From positions 1 through 64,000 of the forward strand of contig CAZGAU010000002.1 in the NCBI GenBank assembly GCA_964523725.1: a DNA stretch of 64,000 nt, in the 5' to 3' direction. Positions 24,411-32,737 of the stretch are shown here, piece by piece. The DNA is from JADJNW01 sp964523725 (GTDB taxonomy: Bacteria; Bacteroidota; Bacteroidia; Chitinophagales; Saprospiraceae). The notes under the pieces were generated by a model. That model was given only the letters and a program-made list of their open reading frames with translations. It made no database searches and was not told where the DNA came from. How positions within the stretch are numbered: position 1 is the first letter of the stretch; each line of letters begins with the position of its first letter. The position numbers and the translations under genes are program-made.

Positions 24411-26750
24411 ATGAAAGTCCCTTGGTTATTCATTCCTTTTCTAATGCACTGTTTACTTGCCTTTTCCCAGCAATACATCGTTAGCGGTACAGTAACTGAT
24501 GCCAGCAACGGCGAAACGCTCATCGGCGCTACCGTAGCGGCTCCTGCGCTGGGCTCCGGGACTTTGACCAACGAATATGGTTTTTATTCAATTGCTGTAC
24601 CGGCCCAGGATTCGATTACGCTGGAATTCAGTTATGTCGGTTTTCAAACAAAGCGCCAGACGATTTTTTTAAATGAAAATCTAAAACTGAATATAGCCCT
24701 GGAAACCGGCGTCCAGCTAGAAGAAGTCGTGGTGAAATCATCTTCCTTTCAGGAACAACTGCGTTCCACGGAAATGAGTGTGGAAGAAATCAATACCCGC
24801 GAAGTAAGAGCAATTCCGGTTATCCTCGGCGAAAGCGATGTAATCAAAGTGATTCAGCTCAAGCCTGGTATTCCCTCGGGCTCGGAGGGCACTACTGGCT
24901 TGTTTGTGCGGGGTGGCGGCTCTGACCAAAACCTTATTGTGCTCGACGAAGCCACGGTTTATAATGCCAATCACCTGTTTGGTTTTTTCAGCACCTTCAA
25001 TACCGATGCGGTGAAAGATTTAAAGGTGTATAAAGGCGGCTTTCCGGCGCAATACGGCGGACGACTTTCTTCGGTGATTGATGTAAAATTAAAAGAAGGC
25101 AACAACCAAAAGTTTTCCGGCTCGGGTGGACTGGGTTTAATCGCCTCGCGGCTCACGCTGGAAGGTCCGATTCAAAAAGACAAATCATCATATATCGTTT
25201 CGGGGCGGCGTACTTATGTTGACTTGTTTACCCGCGCCATCAACCGGGCGAATGAAAACCGGGAGGATTTTAACCCCATTCCCGACTACTATTTCTACGA
25301 TTTAAATACAAAAATCAATTTCACTTTGGGTGCAAAAGACCGGCTTTATGTAAGTGGTTACTTCGGCCGAGATGTATTTGGCTTCAGCGGCGATTTTTTT
25401 GATTTTAATTTTGACTGGGGTAATGCCACCGGTACGGTGCGTTGGAATCATGTTTTTAATCCCAAACTTTTTGCCAATACAACTTTTACTTACTCTGATT
25501 ATCAATACAATATCACAAATGAATTAACTGGATTTTCTTTTCGGCTGGGTTCAGATATCCGGGATGCCAATTTGAAAACCGATTTTTATTACGTTGCCAA
25601 TCCGCGCCACACGATTCGTTTTGGCGCCAATGTTACGCACCATCGCTTTACTGTAGGGCGACTGAAAGCTGGCAGCGATGATGGTATGGTGTCTTTTTCT
25701 TCCGGGCAGAATTTTACCGGTGTGGAAATGGGAGCTTATTTTTCTGATGATTTCGACATCTCCAATCGGTTGAAAATTAGTGCAGGCTTACGTTTCAGCG
25801 GTTTTTACAATGAAGGTAAAACCTATTTTGGCATAGAACCCCGCCTGGCAGCCCGATATAGCCTGAGCGAACGGGTTGCGCTTAAAGGAAGCTACGCGCG
25901 CATGTATCAATACCTTCACCTTATTGCCAACTCCGGGGTTACACTTCCGACCGACATCTGGTACCCTTCCACCGGGCGGGTAAAACCTCAATGCTCCGAC
26001 CAGGTAGCTTTGGGCATTTCTTATCTTTTGAAAAAAAATTACCTGATTACATTTGAAACCTATTACAAAAACCTGGCCAATCAGATTGAATTTGTGGACG
26101 GAGCCGAGCTTTTCGCCAATGACCAACTGGAAAATGAATTTGCGATCGGGCGCGGTGATGCTTACGGATTGGAACTGAGTATTGAAAAAGAAGAAGGCAA
26201 ACTCACCGGCTGGATTGGTTATACCCTGGCGTTCGTACAACGTGGCAATTTCAAGACCCTTGATCCGACGGCTAATTTTGCACAACAGGGTTACTTTTCG
26301 CCGATTTATGATCGGCGGCACGATTTATCCGTAGTGGCAATTTATGAAATCAACCGGCGACTCAGCGCTACGGCCACGTTTGTGTATGGCTCTGGTGACC
26401 TGCGTTGGTTACCTACAGGCCGCTTTAGTTTTCAGGATATTTATGGCGCCAACTTTGACGCGGTTATTCCGGTTTTTCAAGATCGCAATAATTACAGGCT
26501 ACCACCGTACCATCGGTTGGATTTTGGTTTGATTTGGCGCTTTTCTCCAAAATGGGGCGAAAGTGATCTGACCTTTAATGTGATTAATGCTTATGATAGA
26601 CGCAATACCTTTTTTATTTACTTCGAACCCCAATTTGAAGAAGGCGAAGATAATCAAGGAAATTCTATTCAGATACCTACGCGCATCGCCGCCAAGCAGG
26701 TGTCCTTGTTTCCTGTTTTACCTTCTGTTACCTGGAATTTTAAATTTTGA
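24411..26750 (+). CDS. TonB-dependent outer-membrane receptor
   Basis: A 779-aa outer-membrane transporter. The signal peptide (1-20) is followed by a carboxypeptidase regulatory-like domain (about 22-105: VSGTVTDASNGETLIGATVA), then a plug with GLFVRGGGSDQNLIVLDEA and KVYKGGFPAQYGGRLSSVID, and a 22-strand beta-barrel to the end. No canonical TonB box is obvious. The barrel end FPVLPSVTWNFKF finishes with Phe. It is paired with the DUF4249 lipoprotein gene 14 bases downstream, a common Bacteroidota pair for uptake of an unknown substrate, distinct from SusC/SusD. Confidence 0.94.
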   Translation: MKVPWLFIPFLMHCLLAFSQQYIVSGTVTDASNGETLIGATVAAPALGSGTLTNEYGFYSIAVPAQDSITLEFSYVGFQTKRQTIFLNENLKLNIALETGVQLEEVVVKSSSFQEQLRSTEMSVEEINTREVRAIPVILGESDVIKVIQLKPGIPSGSEGTTGLFVRGGGSDQNLIVLDEATVYNANHLFGFFSTFNTDAVKDLKVYKGGFPAQYGGRLSSVIDVKLKEGNNQKFSGSGGLGLIASRLTLEGPIQKDKSSYIVSGRRTYVDLFTRAINRANENREDFNPIPDYYFYDLNTKINFTLGAKDRLYVSGYFGRDVFGFSGDFFDFNFDWGNATGTVRWNHVFNPKLFANTTFTYSDYQYNITNELTGFSFRLGSDIRDANLKTDFYYVANPRHTIRFGANVTHHRFTVGRLKAGSDDGMVSFSSGQNFTGVEMGAYFSDDFDISNRLKISAGLRFSGFYNEGKTYFGIEPRLAARYSLSERVALKGSYARMYQYLHLIANSGVTLPTDIWYPSTGRVKPQCSDQVALGISYLLKKNYLITFETYYKNLANQIEFVDGAELFANDQLENEFAIGRGDAYGLELSIEKEEGKLTGWIGYTLAFVQRGNFKTLDPTANFAQQGYFSPIYDRRHDLSVVAIYEINRRLSATATFVYGSGDLRWLPTGRFSFQDIYGANFDAVIPVFQDRNNYRLPPYHRLDFGLIWRFSPKWGESDLTFNVINAYDRRNTFFIYFEPQFEEGEDNQGNSIQIPTRIAAKQVSLFPVLPSVTWNFKF

Positions 26751-26764
26751 TAAAATTGAACATC

Positions 26765-27625
26765 ATGAATCGAATTGCCGTATTTATTGCTTTCATTATA
26801 CTCTGTTCCGTTTTTGGGTGCAATCTGGAACAGGAAATTGAAATTGATCTGCCTGATTTTGAAGAACGCCCTGCGGTAGAGTGTTATTTAGAACCTGGTC
26901 AGCCATTTACCTTGCTGCTTACCAAAAGTGTGGCGTATTTTGATCCTTTTCCAAGTTTTTACCGGGATGAATTCCTGGATGCTGTTTTGGAAAGCGATGC
27001 AGAAGTTTCTATTGCGCATAATAATAAGGTGTACCCACTTAAAAATGAATTGGTATTTAACCCATTTACCAAAAAAGTTTTTAATTATGTCAATCGTGAT
27101 CTTGTTCCTTCCGATTTTGATAATGACTTTGAGCTGAAAATTGTCACCAAAGATGGGAAAACCATTGAAGCAAAGACCCGTATGCTCCGCCCCATTCCTA
27201 TTGACAGCGTAGTGGTACAATTTCCAGAAACCCGCGAAAAACCCGGCGATACCTTGGCCAGAGTACTCACCTATCTTACCGATCCTCCAGGCGTAGAAAA
27301 TTACTTTCGGCGCTTGCTCAATGTATCGAGTTTGGATAGTATCCCCGAGCAGGATTTTATTGCCGATGATAAATTAATAGATAATAATGTAATTGCTTTC
27401 GGAACAGCATATGATTATGCAAAAGGTGATACTATTTACAACACCATTTACCACATTGATCAGGCGTATTTTGAGTTTCTGGAGAGTTTGTTTCGTGCCA
27501 GAGCTGCCAACGGCAATCCTTTTGCGCAGCCCAGCCCGGTTATTTCCAATGTGAAAGGCACCGCTAATGCAATAGGAATCTTTACATTCTTAAGTTACAA
27601 CAGAAAAATTACAATAATAAAGTAA
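26765..27625 (+). CDS. DUF4249 family lipoprotein
   Basis: A 286-aa lipoprotein with a signal peptide ending SVFGCN (Cys at about residue 19). The DUF4249 pattern follows: EIEIDLPDFEERPAVECYLE, then FTLLLTKSVAYFD and repeated beta strands. DUF4249 proteins are typically encoded right after a TonB receptor with a carboxypeptidase-like N-terminus, as here. A partner role at the cell surface is an inference from context. The TTG at 26747 would overlap the receptor stop, so the ATG at 26765 is preferred. The length is shorter than the usual 350-400 aa, so the C-terminal part of the family may be missing. Confidence 0.85.
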   Translation: MNRIAVFIAFIILCSVFGCNLEQEIEIDLPDFEERPAVECYLEPGQPFTLLLTKSVAYFDPFPSFYRDEFLDAVLESDAEVSIAHNNKVYPLKNELVFNPFTKKVFNYVNRDLVPSDFDNDFELKIVTKDGKTIEAKTRMLRPIPIDSVVVQFPETREKPGDTLARVLTYLTDPPGVENYFRRLLNVSSLDSIPEQDFIADDKLIDNNVIAFGTAYDYAKGDTIYNTIYHIDQAYFEFLESLFRARAANGNPFAQPSPVISNVKGTANAIGIFTFLSYNRKITIIK

Positions 27626-27630
27626 ATAAA

Positions 27631-27664
27631 AAGTCGGATGGCAAATTGATTTACCATCCGACTT
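27631..27664. terminator. Bidirectional hairpin terminator
   Basis: AAGTCGGATGG at 27631-27641 pairs with CCATCCGACTT at 27654-27664 across a 12-base loop. It sits between the convergent DUF4249 and OmpA-type genes, with A-rich sequence on the left giving a U-rich tail for the minus-strand transcript. Confidence 0.78.
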
Positions 27665-27690
27665 CAGCTGAGATATTTCTAACCTAGAAA

Positions 27691-28461
27691 TTAGTTATTT
27701 CCTCCGCTCTTCATGATTTCACCCAGATTTGGATCTGGAGCGATTACACTTCTTCTGTTTTGAGCGCGACCTTCAGTTGTGCTATTATCAGCAGATGGCA
27801 TGCTATCGCCACGACCCACAACAGCCACTTGATTAGGATTAACACCCTTCTTCAATAATTCACGAGCTACGCCCATTGCGCGATCAACGCTCAGGTTCCA
27901 GTTGTCATAGCCAGCACCTGCCGGATATTTTTTGCTGTCGGTGTGACCTTCAACCAGAATACGCAGTTTCGGGTTGTTTTTCAGCGTTTCAGCCAATTCT
28001 GCAACTGCCTTTCTCTCTGCGCTAGTCAGACGAGCAGAACCCGTTTTGTAAGTAGTAGCAGCACCCGTCATTACATACAGTCTGCCATCTCTTTCTTCTA
28101 GTTTCAGACCGCTTTCAGCATAAGTATTGAAAATACCATTGATTTCTGCTTTCAGCTTGTTCAACTCCGCTTCAGTCATGTTCAGTTTTTCCTGAACCTG
28201 AGCCATCTGGCTCTTGGTGGCATTCAAATCACTCTTGATAGAAGCGATTTCACCGTTCAATCTTTGTTTTTCAGCTTCCAGCGTTGCTTGCAATTGTTGG
28301 TTTTCTTCCTGAAGTGTTTTCACTTGAGCCTGAGTTTCAGCCAATGCTTTGTCTGTAGCATCTTTAGCAGCTTGCAACTCATCGAATTTCTTCTTGGAAA
28401 CGCAAGATTGGAAAGTACCTAGTGCCAGGCATAAAATGAGTAAACCGATTATTTGACGCAT
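27691..28461 (-). CDS. OmpA-family lipoprotein with coiled coil
   Basis: A 256-aa lipoprotein. The signal peptide ends at FQSCVSKKK (Cys20). Residues about 28-115 form a long Glu/Lys/Gln-rich coiled coil, and an OmpA-type peptidoglycan-binding domain follows with VEGHTDSKKY, the Asp ligand, and NWNLSVDRAMGVARELL with the Arg. The end has GRAQNRRSVIAP. It probably links the outer membrane to peptidoglycan through the coiled spacer. It is transcribed alone and convergent with DUF4249. Confidence 0.93.
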   Translation of the reverse strand: MRQIIGLLILCLALGTFQSCVSKKKFDELQAAKDATDKALAETQAQVKTLQEENQQLQATLEAEKQRLNGEIASIKSDLNATKSQMAQVQEKLNMTEAELNKLKAEINGIFNTYAESGLKLEERDGRLYVMTGAATTYKTGSARLTSAERKAVAELAETLKNNPKLRILVEGHTDSKKYPAGAGYDNWNLSVDRAMGVARELLKKGVNPNQVAVVGRGDSMPSADNSTTEGRAQNRRSVIAPDPNLGEIMKSGGNN

Positions 28462-28684
28462 GTTCGTTTGATTTAATTAAATAATATGAATTTTTTTTGT
28501 ATTATTTTTGAAATGATTAAGTTGCGAACTGGAGTTTATGGTAAGAGAAAGCGTTCTCCACTTTTTTATACTGCAAAGCAAGAGATATTTTTTGAATTAA
28601 GCAAAGATAAGGGCAAATAAATTGAATGAAACGCGCCTATACAACACAGTTTGGGTATAACTGGCAACTATTCAACAATGGAAA
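28462..28684. other. Divergent intergenic region
   Basis: About 220 AT-rich bases between the divergent OmpA lipoprotein and alpha/beta hydrolase genes, with several poly-T and poly-A tracts. It should hold the OmpA promoter. I see no gene. Confidence 0.45.
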
Positions 28685-28715
28685 TTGTACTAAAGTTATA
28701 AAAAAGCTATTTTTG
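28685..28715 (+). promoter_or_regulatory. Bacteroidota-type promoter, TTG-N20-TATTTTTG
   Basis: TTG at 28685-28687, a 20-base spacer, and TATTTTTG at 28708-28715 fit the -33/-7 pattern of the primary sigma factor. It is about 60 bases before the alpha/beta hydrolase start at 28775. Confidence 0.6.
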
Positions 28716-28774
28716 CCTGGGAAAAAACAGTTTTTGCAAACTTTTGTCATTATTTCAAGTTAAGCAAATTTTGA

Positions 28775-29551
28775 ATGAACTACGAAATAAAGCAAGAAGG
28801 GAAATTCAAATACATCGAATCTGAAGGTGGCGACGAAACCCTTCTCCTACTACACGGACTCTTCGGAGCACTGAGCAATTTTGAAGGGATTATCTCGCAC
28901 TTTTCTGATCGGATGAATGTAGTGGTTCCCATGCTTCCTATTTTTGAGATGCCGATTCGGCAGCTTTCAGTTACCGGATTGGCAGAACATGTAGCCGAAT
29001 TTGTTAAATTCAAAGGGTTTAATCGAGTACATGTACTGGGCAATTCTCTAGGTGGGCATATCGCGCTGCTTTATGCAATGGCGCATCCAGAGCAGATAAA
29101 ATCCATCATCCTCACCGGTAGTTCCGGTTTGTTTGAAAGTGCCATGGGTACCAGCTTCCCCAAGCGCGGCGATTACGATTATATCAAAAAGAAAACCGAA
29201 GCTACTTTTCACAACCCCGATGTTGCCTCAAAGGAACTCGTAGATGAGGTATATGATATTGTAAATGATCGCAATAAAGCCATTCGTATCATTGCTACTT
29301 CAAAATCGGCGGTACGCCACAACCTGGGCGAAAACCTCCATCAAATAAAGGCACCTACACTACTGATCTGGGGAAAAGAAGACCAGGTAACGCCTGCCTT
29401 CGTGGGGGAGAGGTTTCATGAGTTGATTCCTCATTCCAAGTTGTTTTTTGTCAATGAGTGTGGGCACGCTCCCATGATGGAACATCCGACACAATTTAAC
29501 GAACACCTGGAAACATTCCTGAAAGAAGTATCTGCCAAAGCATTGAGCTAA
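28775..29551 (+). CDS. Alpha/beta hydrolase
   Basis: A 258-aa cytosolic hydrolase. The oxyanion loop is LLLHGLFGALSNFEG, the nucleophile elbow reads LGNSLGGHIALLYA near residue 88, the acid lies in IWGKEDQVTP and the catalytic His in NECGHAPMMEHP near residue 237. It is a generic family member whose substrate cannot be deduced. It has no signal peptide. The M1 aminopeptidase downstream has its own promoter-like sequence, so the gene probably stands alone. Confidence 0.92.
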   Translation: MNYEIKQEGKFKYIESEGGDETLLLLHGLFGALSNFEGIISHFSDRMNVVVPMLPIFEMPIRQLSVTGLAEHVAEFVKFKGFNRVHVLGNSLGGHIALLYAMAHPEQIKSIILTGSSGLFESAMGTSFPKRGDYDYIKKKTEATFHNPDVASKELVDEVYDIVNDRNKAIRIIATSKSAVRHNLGENLHQIKAPTLLIWGKEDQVTPAFVGERFHELIPHSKLFFVNECGHAPMMEHPTQFNEHLETFLKEVSAKALS

Positions 29552-29725
29552 AACCAATAGCTTTTCAGAGAACCTATGGTTAAGGTTTATTTGAAAGCAA
29601 ACCTTGATTCTCAGGGCGCAGTTGTTTGATTTTCAATTGATTCTTGTGAAAAACTGCCGTTTTTCAGGCATTTCCTGTTTTACACACAAAGAAGGTGTTT
29701 ACTTTCGCAACAATACGCTTGTTTT

Positions 29726-29732
29726 TACTTTG
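29726..29732 (+). promoter_or_regulatory. Possible -7 element of the M1 aminopeptidase
   Basis: TACTTTG is a one-base-shorter variant of TAnnTTTG and lies 33 bases before the ATG at 29766. It supports that start over the TTG at 29604. Confidence 0.4.
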
Positions 29733-29765
29733 TATAATATAACAAAATTCAACCAAAATTCAATT

Positions 29766-32435
29766 ATGAAATACCTGCTTTCACTGGTTTTGGCGCTGGC
29801 GCTCCTGGTCAGTTGCAAAACACAACAAAAGATAAGTACCCCTTCGGAAGAACCAACCGCAGCTACTGCCGATGAAATGGAACAACGTAACCTCGACACC
29901 ATGACGGTTACGGCCACCCCATTCGATGAAGGAGAACCTTATGATCTGGAAGAAACGCCTGAAGAAAACTATACCTTACCGCCTTACAATCCAAGTCATA
30001 CCCGCGCCAATGACCTGCTGCACACCAAATTGGACTTGCGCTTCGACTGGGAAAATGAAAAGGTAATTGGCAAAGCAACCTTAAAGCTAAAGCCTTATTT
30101 CTACCCAACCGATCAAGTTACGCTTGACGCGAAAGGCTTTGAGTTTCAGAAAGTGACTTTTGAAGGTAAAAATCAACCTTTAAAATATACCTATGAAAAT
30201 GACCAAATCGTGATCAACCTGGGGCGCACCTACCAAAAAAATGAGGAATATACGCTTTATATAGAATATGTAGCCAGCCCCAGCGAATCGGGCGGAAGCG
30301 CGGCTATTAGTTCGGACAAAGGCTTGTATTTTATTGACCCGCGCAACGAAGACCCTGAAAAACCAACCCAGATCTGGACGCAGGGCGAAACCGAGGCTAA
30401 CTCCAAATGGTTTCCGACCATCGACAAGCCCAACGAGCGCTGCACTCAGGAAATGTATGTGACCGTGGAAGATAAATACGTGACCCTTTCCAATGGTACG
30501 CTGGTTTCGTCCAGGAAAAATACGGATGGTACTCGTACCGATTACTGGAAAATGGATCAGCCGCACGCGCCTTACCTGTTTATGCTGGCAATCGGCGAGT
30601 TTGCGGTAGTAAAAGAAACCTGGCAAAATATCCCGGTAGAATACTACGTAGAACCCAAATATAAAGACCACGCCAAGGCTATTTTTGCGCATACGCCGGA
30701 AATGCTGACGTTTTTCTCCGACAAGCTGAATATGAAATACCCCTGGCCAAAATATTCCCAAGTTGTCGTACGTGACTATGTTTCCGGGGCAATGGAAAAT
30801 ACGACTGCTGTTATTTTTGGGGAATTTGTACAACAAACCACCCGCGAACTGATTGACAACGGCAATGATGGCATCGTAGCGCACGAGCTCTTCCATCACT
30901 GGTTTGGCGATTACGTAACTTGCGAAAGCTGGGCGAACTTGACCATGAACGAAGGCTTTGCCAACTACAGCGAATATATGTGGTACGAGCATAAATACGG
31001 CGCCGACCAGGCTGATTATCATCTTTTGAACGAGTGGAGTGGTTATTTTTCCTCTGCTCAGGGCAATATGCACCCGCTAATCCATTTTGGATATGACGAC
31101 AAAGAAGATATGTTCGACGCGCACAGCTACAACAAGGGTGGTTCCGTACTGCACATGCTACGCAATTATGTAGGCGACGAAGCCTTTTTCACGGCTTTGA
31201 ATAAATATTTGAAAGACAATGCTTACCAAGCTGTAGAAGCACATAACCTGCGCCTCGCATTTGAAGCAACCACAGGCGAAGATCTCAACTGGTTCTTCAA
31301 TCAATGGTATTTTTCACAAGGCCATCCGGTGATGACCATCACTTATGATTACAACGACACCACCAACGAAGCAAGCGTTACGGTAACCCAAACCCAGTCA
31401 GCTGAAGGTGGTACACCCGCTATTTTCCAGATTCCGGCTGCGATTGATATTTATACAGGTGATGGCAAACCGACCCGCCACCAGGTGCGCGTAACCGAAC
31501 GCGAACAAACATTTACTTTTCCGATGGCCCAAAAGCCAAATCTGATGATCTTCGATGCGAATCGTGCACTGCTTTGTCAAAGGGAGGATGAAAAGACTGA
31601 TGAGGAATTTATTTTCCAGTATAAAGTTGGTCCTAAGTTCCTGGATCGTTATGAAGCCTTACAAAAGCTGGCTTATAGCACCTCTCCCTCAGCAAAAGCG
31701 GTCTTTAAAGATGCTTTGAACGACAAGTTCTGGGTGATTCGGGCAATCGCAATTAACTATGTGGAAGACAATACCGATCCTGTGGTAATGCAAAGAGTTC
31801 GTGAAATGGCGGCTAATGATCCGCGCTCGCAAGTACGCGGTGTTGCCCTGGATAAACTGGCTGAGCTGGAAGACGAAGGTGCATTGGCAGCTGCAAAGAA
31901 AGCCATCGAACAGGATTCGTCTTATACGGTTATTGCCTCCGGATTGCAGGCGCTGGTGGTCATTGATCAGGAAACAGCCTTGACTTATGCTCAAAAGCTT
32001 GAAAATGAAGATAATGGTGAAATCCTGGCTTCTGTAAGTTCTATTTATGCGCAGAGCGGTGATGCCAAATACATGCCCTTCTTTGAAAAGAATTTCAGCG
32101 CGATTGATGGTTACGATGCGCTTAACTTCATTGAAAGCTATCAGATGCTAGCCGCAGAAACTGATTTTGCTACGGCAATGGGTGCTATGGAAAATCTCAG
32201 AAAAATGGCAACCAATATGGATCAATCTTTGTGGAGAAGATTTGGCGCGACCCGTTCGCTCAACCAGATGCGCAATTACTACAACGATCTGGCGAAAGAA
32301 GAAAGCGACGAAGCTCGTAAGGCGACACTGAAGCAGAATGTTGAGAAAATCAGCAAAATGATTGAAGACATTAAAAAAGTGGAAACCAACGATCAATTGC
32401 AATCTCTTTATAGTCAGCTGATTTTGCAAGATTAA
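29766..32435 (+). CDS. M1-family aminopeptidase, lipoprotein
   Basis: An 889-aa zinc aminopeptidase. The signal peptide ends in LLVSCKTQ, a lipobox, so the protein is probably in the envelope. The exopeptidase motif SGAMENTTAVIF and the zinc motif HELFHHWFGDYVTCE with Glu19 residues later in NEGFANY are intact. The C-terminal part (about 630-860) is a HEAT-like helical domain, e.g. DNTDPVVMQRVREMAANDPR. It likely trims peptides in the periplasm or on the cell surface. A long frame begins at the TTG at 29604, but the typical lipoprotein signal starts at 29766. Confidence 0.94.
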   Translation: MKYLLSLVLALALLVSCKTQQKISTPSEEPTAATADEMEQRNLDTMTVTATPFDEGEPYDLEETPEENYTLPPYNPSHTRANDLLHTKLDLRFDWENEKVIGKATLKLKPYFYPTDQVTLDAKGFEFQKVTFEGKNQPLKYTYENDQIVINLGRTYQKNEEYTLYIEYVASPSESGGSAAISSDKGLYFIDPRNEDPEKPTQIWTQGETEANSKWFPTIDKPNERCTQEMYVTVEDKYVTLSNGTLVSSRKNTDGTRTDYWKMDQPHAPYLFMLAIGEFAVVKETWQNIPVEYYVEPKYKDHAKAIFAHTPEMLTFFSDKLNMKYPWPKYSQVVVRDYVSGAMENTTAVIFGEFVQQTTRELIDNGNDGIVAHELFHHWFGDYVTCESWANLTMNEGFANYSEYMWYEHKYGADQADYHLLNEWSGYFSSAQGNMHPLIHFGYDDKEDMFDAHSYNKGGSVLHMLRNYVGDEAFFTALNKYLKDNAYQAVEAHNLRLAFEATTGEDLNWFFNQWYFSQGHPVMTITYDYNDTTNEASVTVTQTQSAEGGTPAIFQIPAAIDIYTGDGKPTRHQVRVTEREQTFTFPMAQKPNLMIFDANRALLCQREDEKTDEEFIFQYKVGPKFLDRYEALQKLAYSTSPSAKAVFKDALNDKFWVIRAIAINYVEDNTDPVVMQRVREMAANDPRSQVRGVALDKLAELEDEGALAAAKKAIEQDSSYTVIASGLQALVVIDQETALTYAQKLENEDNGEILASVSSIYAQSGDAKYMPFFEKNFSAIDGYDALNFIESYQMLAAETDFATAMGAMENLRKMATNMDQSLWRRFGATRSLNQMRNYYNDLAKEESDEARKATLKQNVEKISKMIEDIKKVETNDQLQSLYSQLILQD

Positions 32436-32737
32436 AAAAGTTGTTTGTTGTTTTTTAACTAACAATTTAGAATAAAAACCTCAAAAGCCGGGCGCGATTC
32501 TTGTTCGTTCCTGGCTTTTGCTTTTATTTAACATTCAGTATCTTGATTTTATGGGCGATCTTGCCTAATTTTCACCTTTGGCTTTCTAATACCTTCCCAA
32601 ATTCCGAATTTTAAACACCTGGCATTAGAATTGCAACACACAGAACGTTAAAAACCCTCTTTTAAGCAACCTTTTTCAAGAAAATCCTTATATAGTAAGG
32701 AAGTAAAGCTTTACAAAATATTCAATTACAAATTAAG
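32436..32737. other. Intergenic region after the aminopeptidase
   Basis: About 300 bases. It holds a rho-independent-type hairpin at 32483-32519 and the promoter region of the DUF4175 gene. I see no gene in the rest. Confidence 0.5.
32483..32519 (+). terminator. Rho-independent-type terminator
   Basis: AAAAGCCGGG at 32483-32492 pairs with CCTGGCTTTT at 32510-32519 (one G-U type mismatch), followed by a T-rich run. It ends the aminopeptidase transcript. Confidence 0.7.

Noticed and set aside
30180..31073. 297-codon minus-strand frame opposite the M1 aminopeptidase
   Set aside because: The peptidase motifs on the plus strand are intact, and this frame is only the antisense shadow with no recognisable motif.
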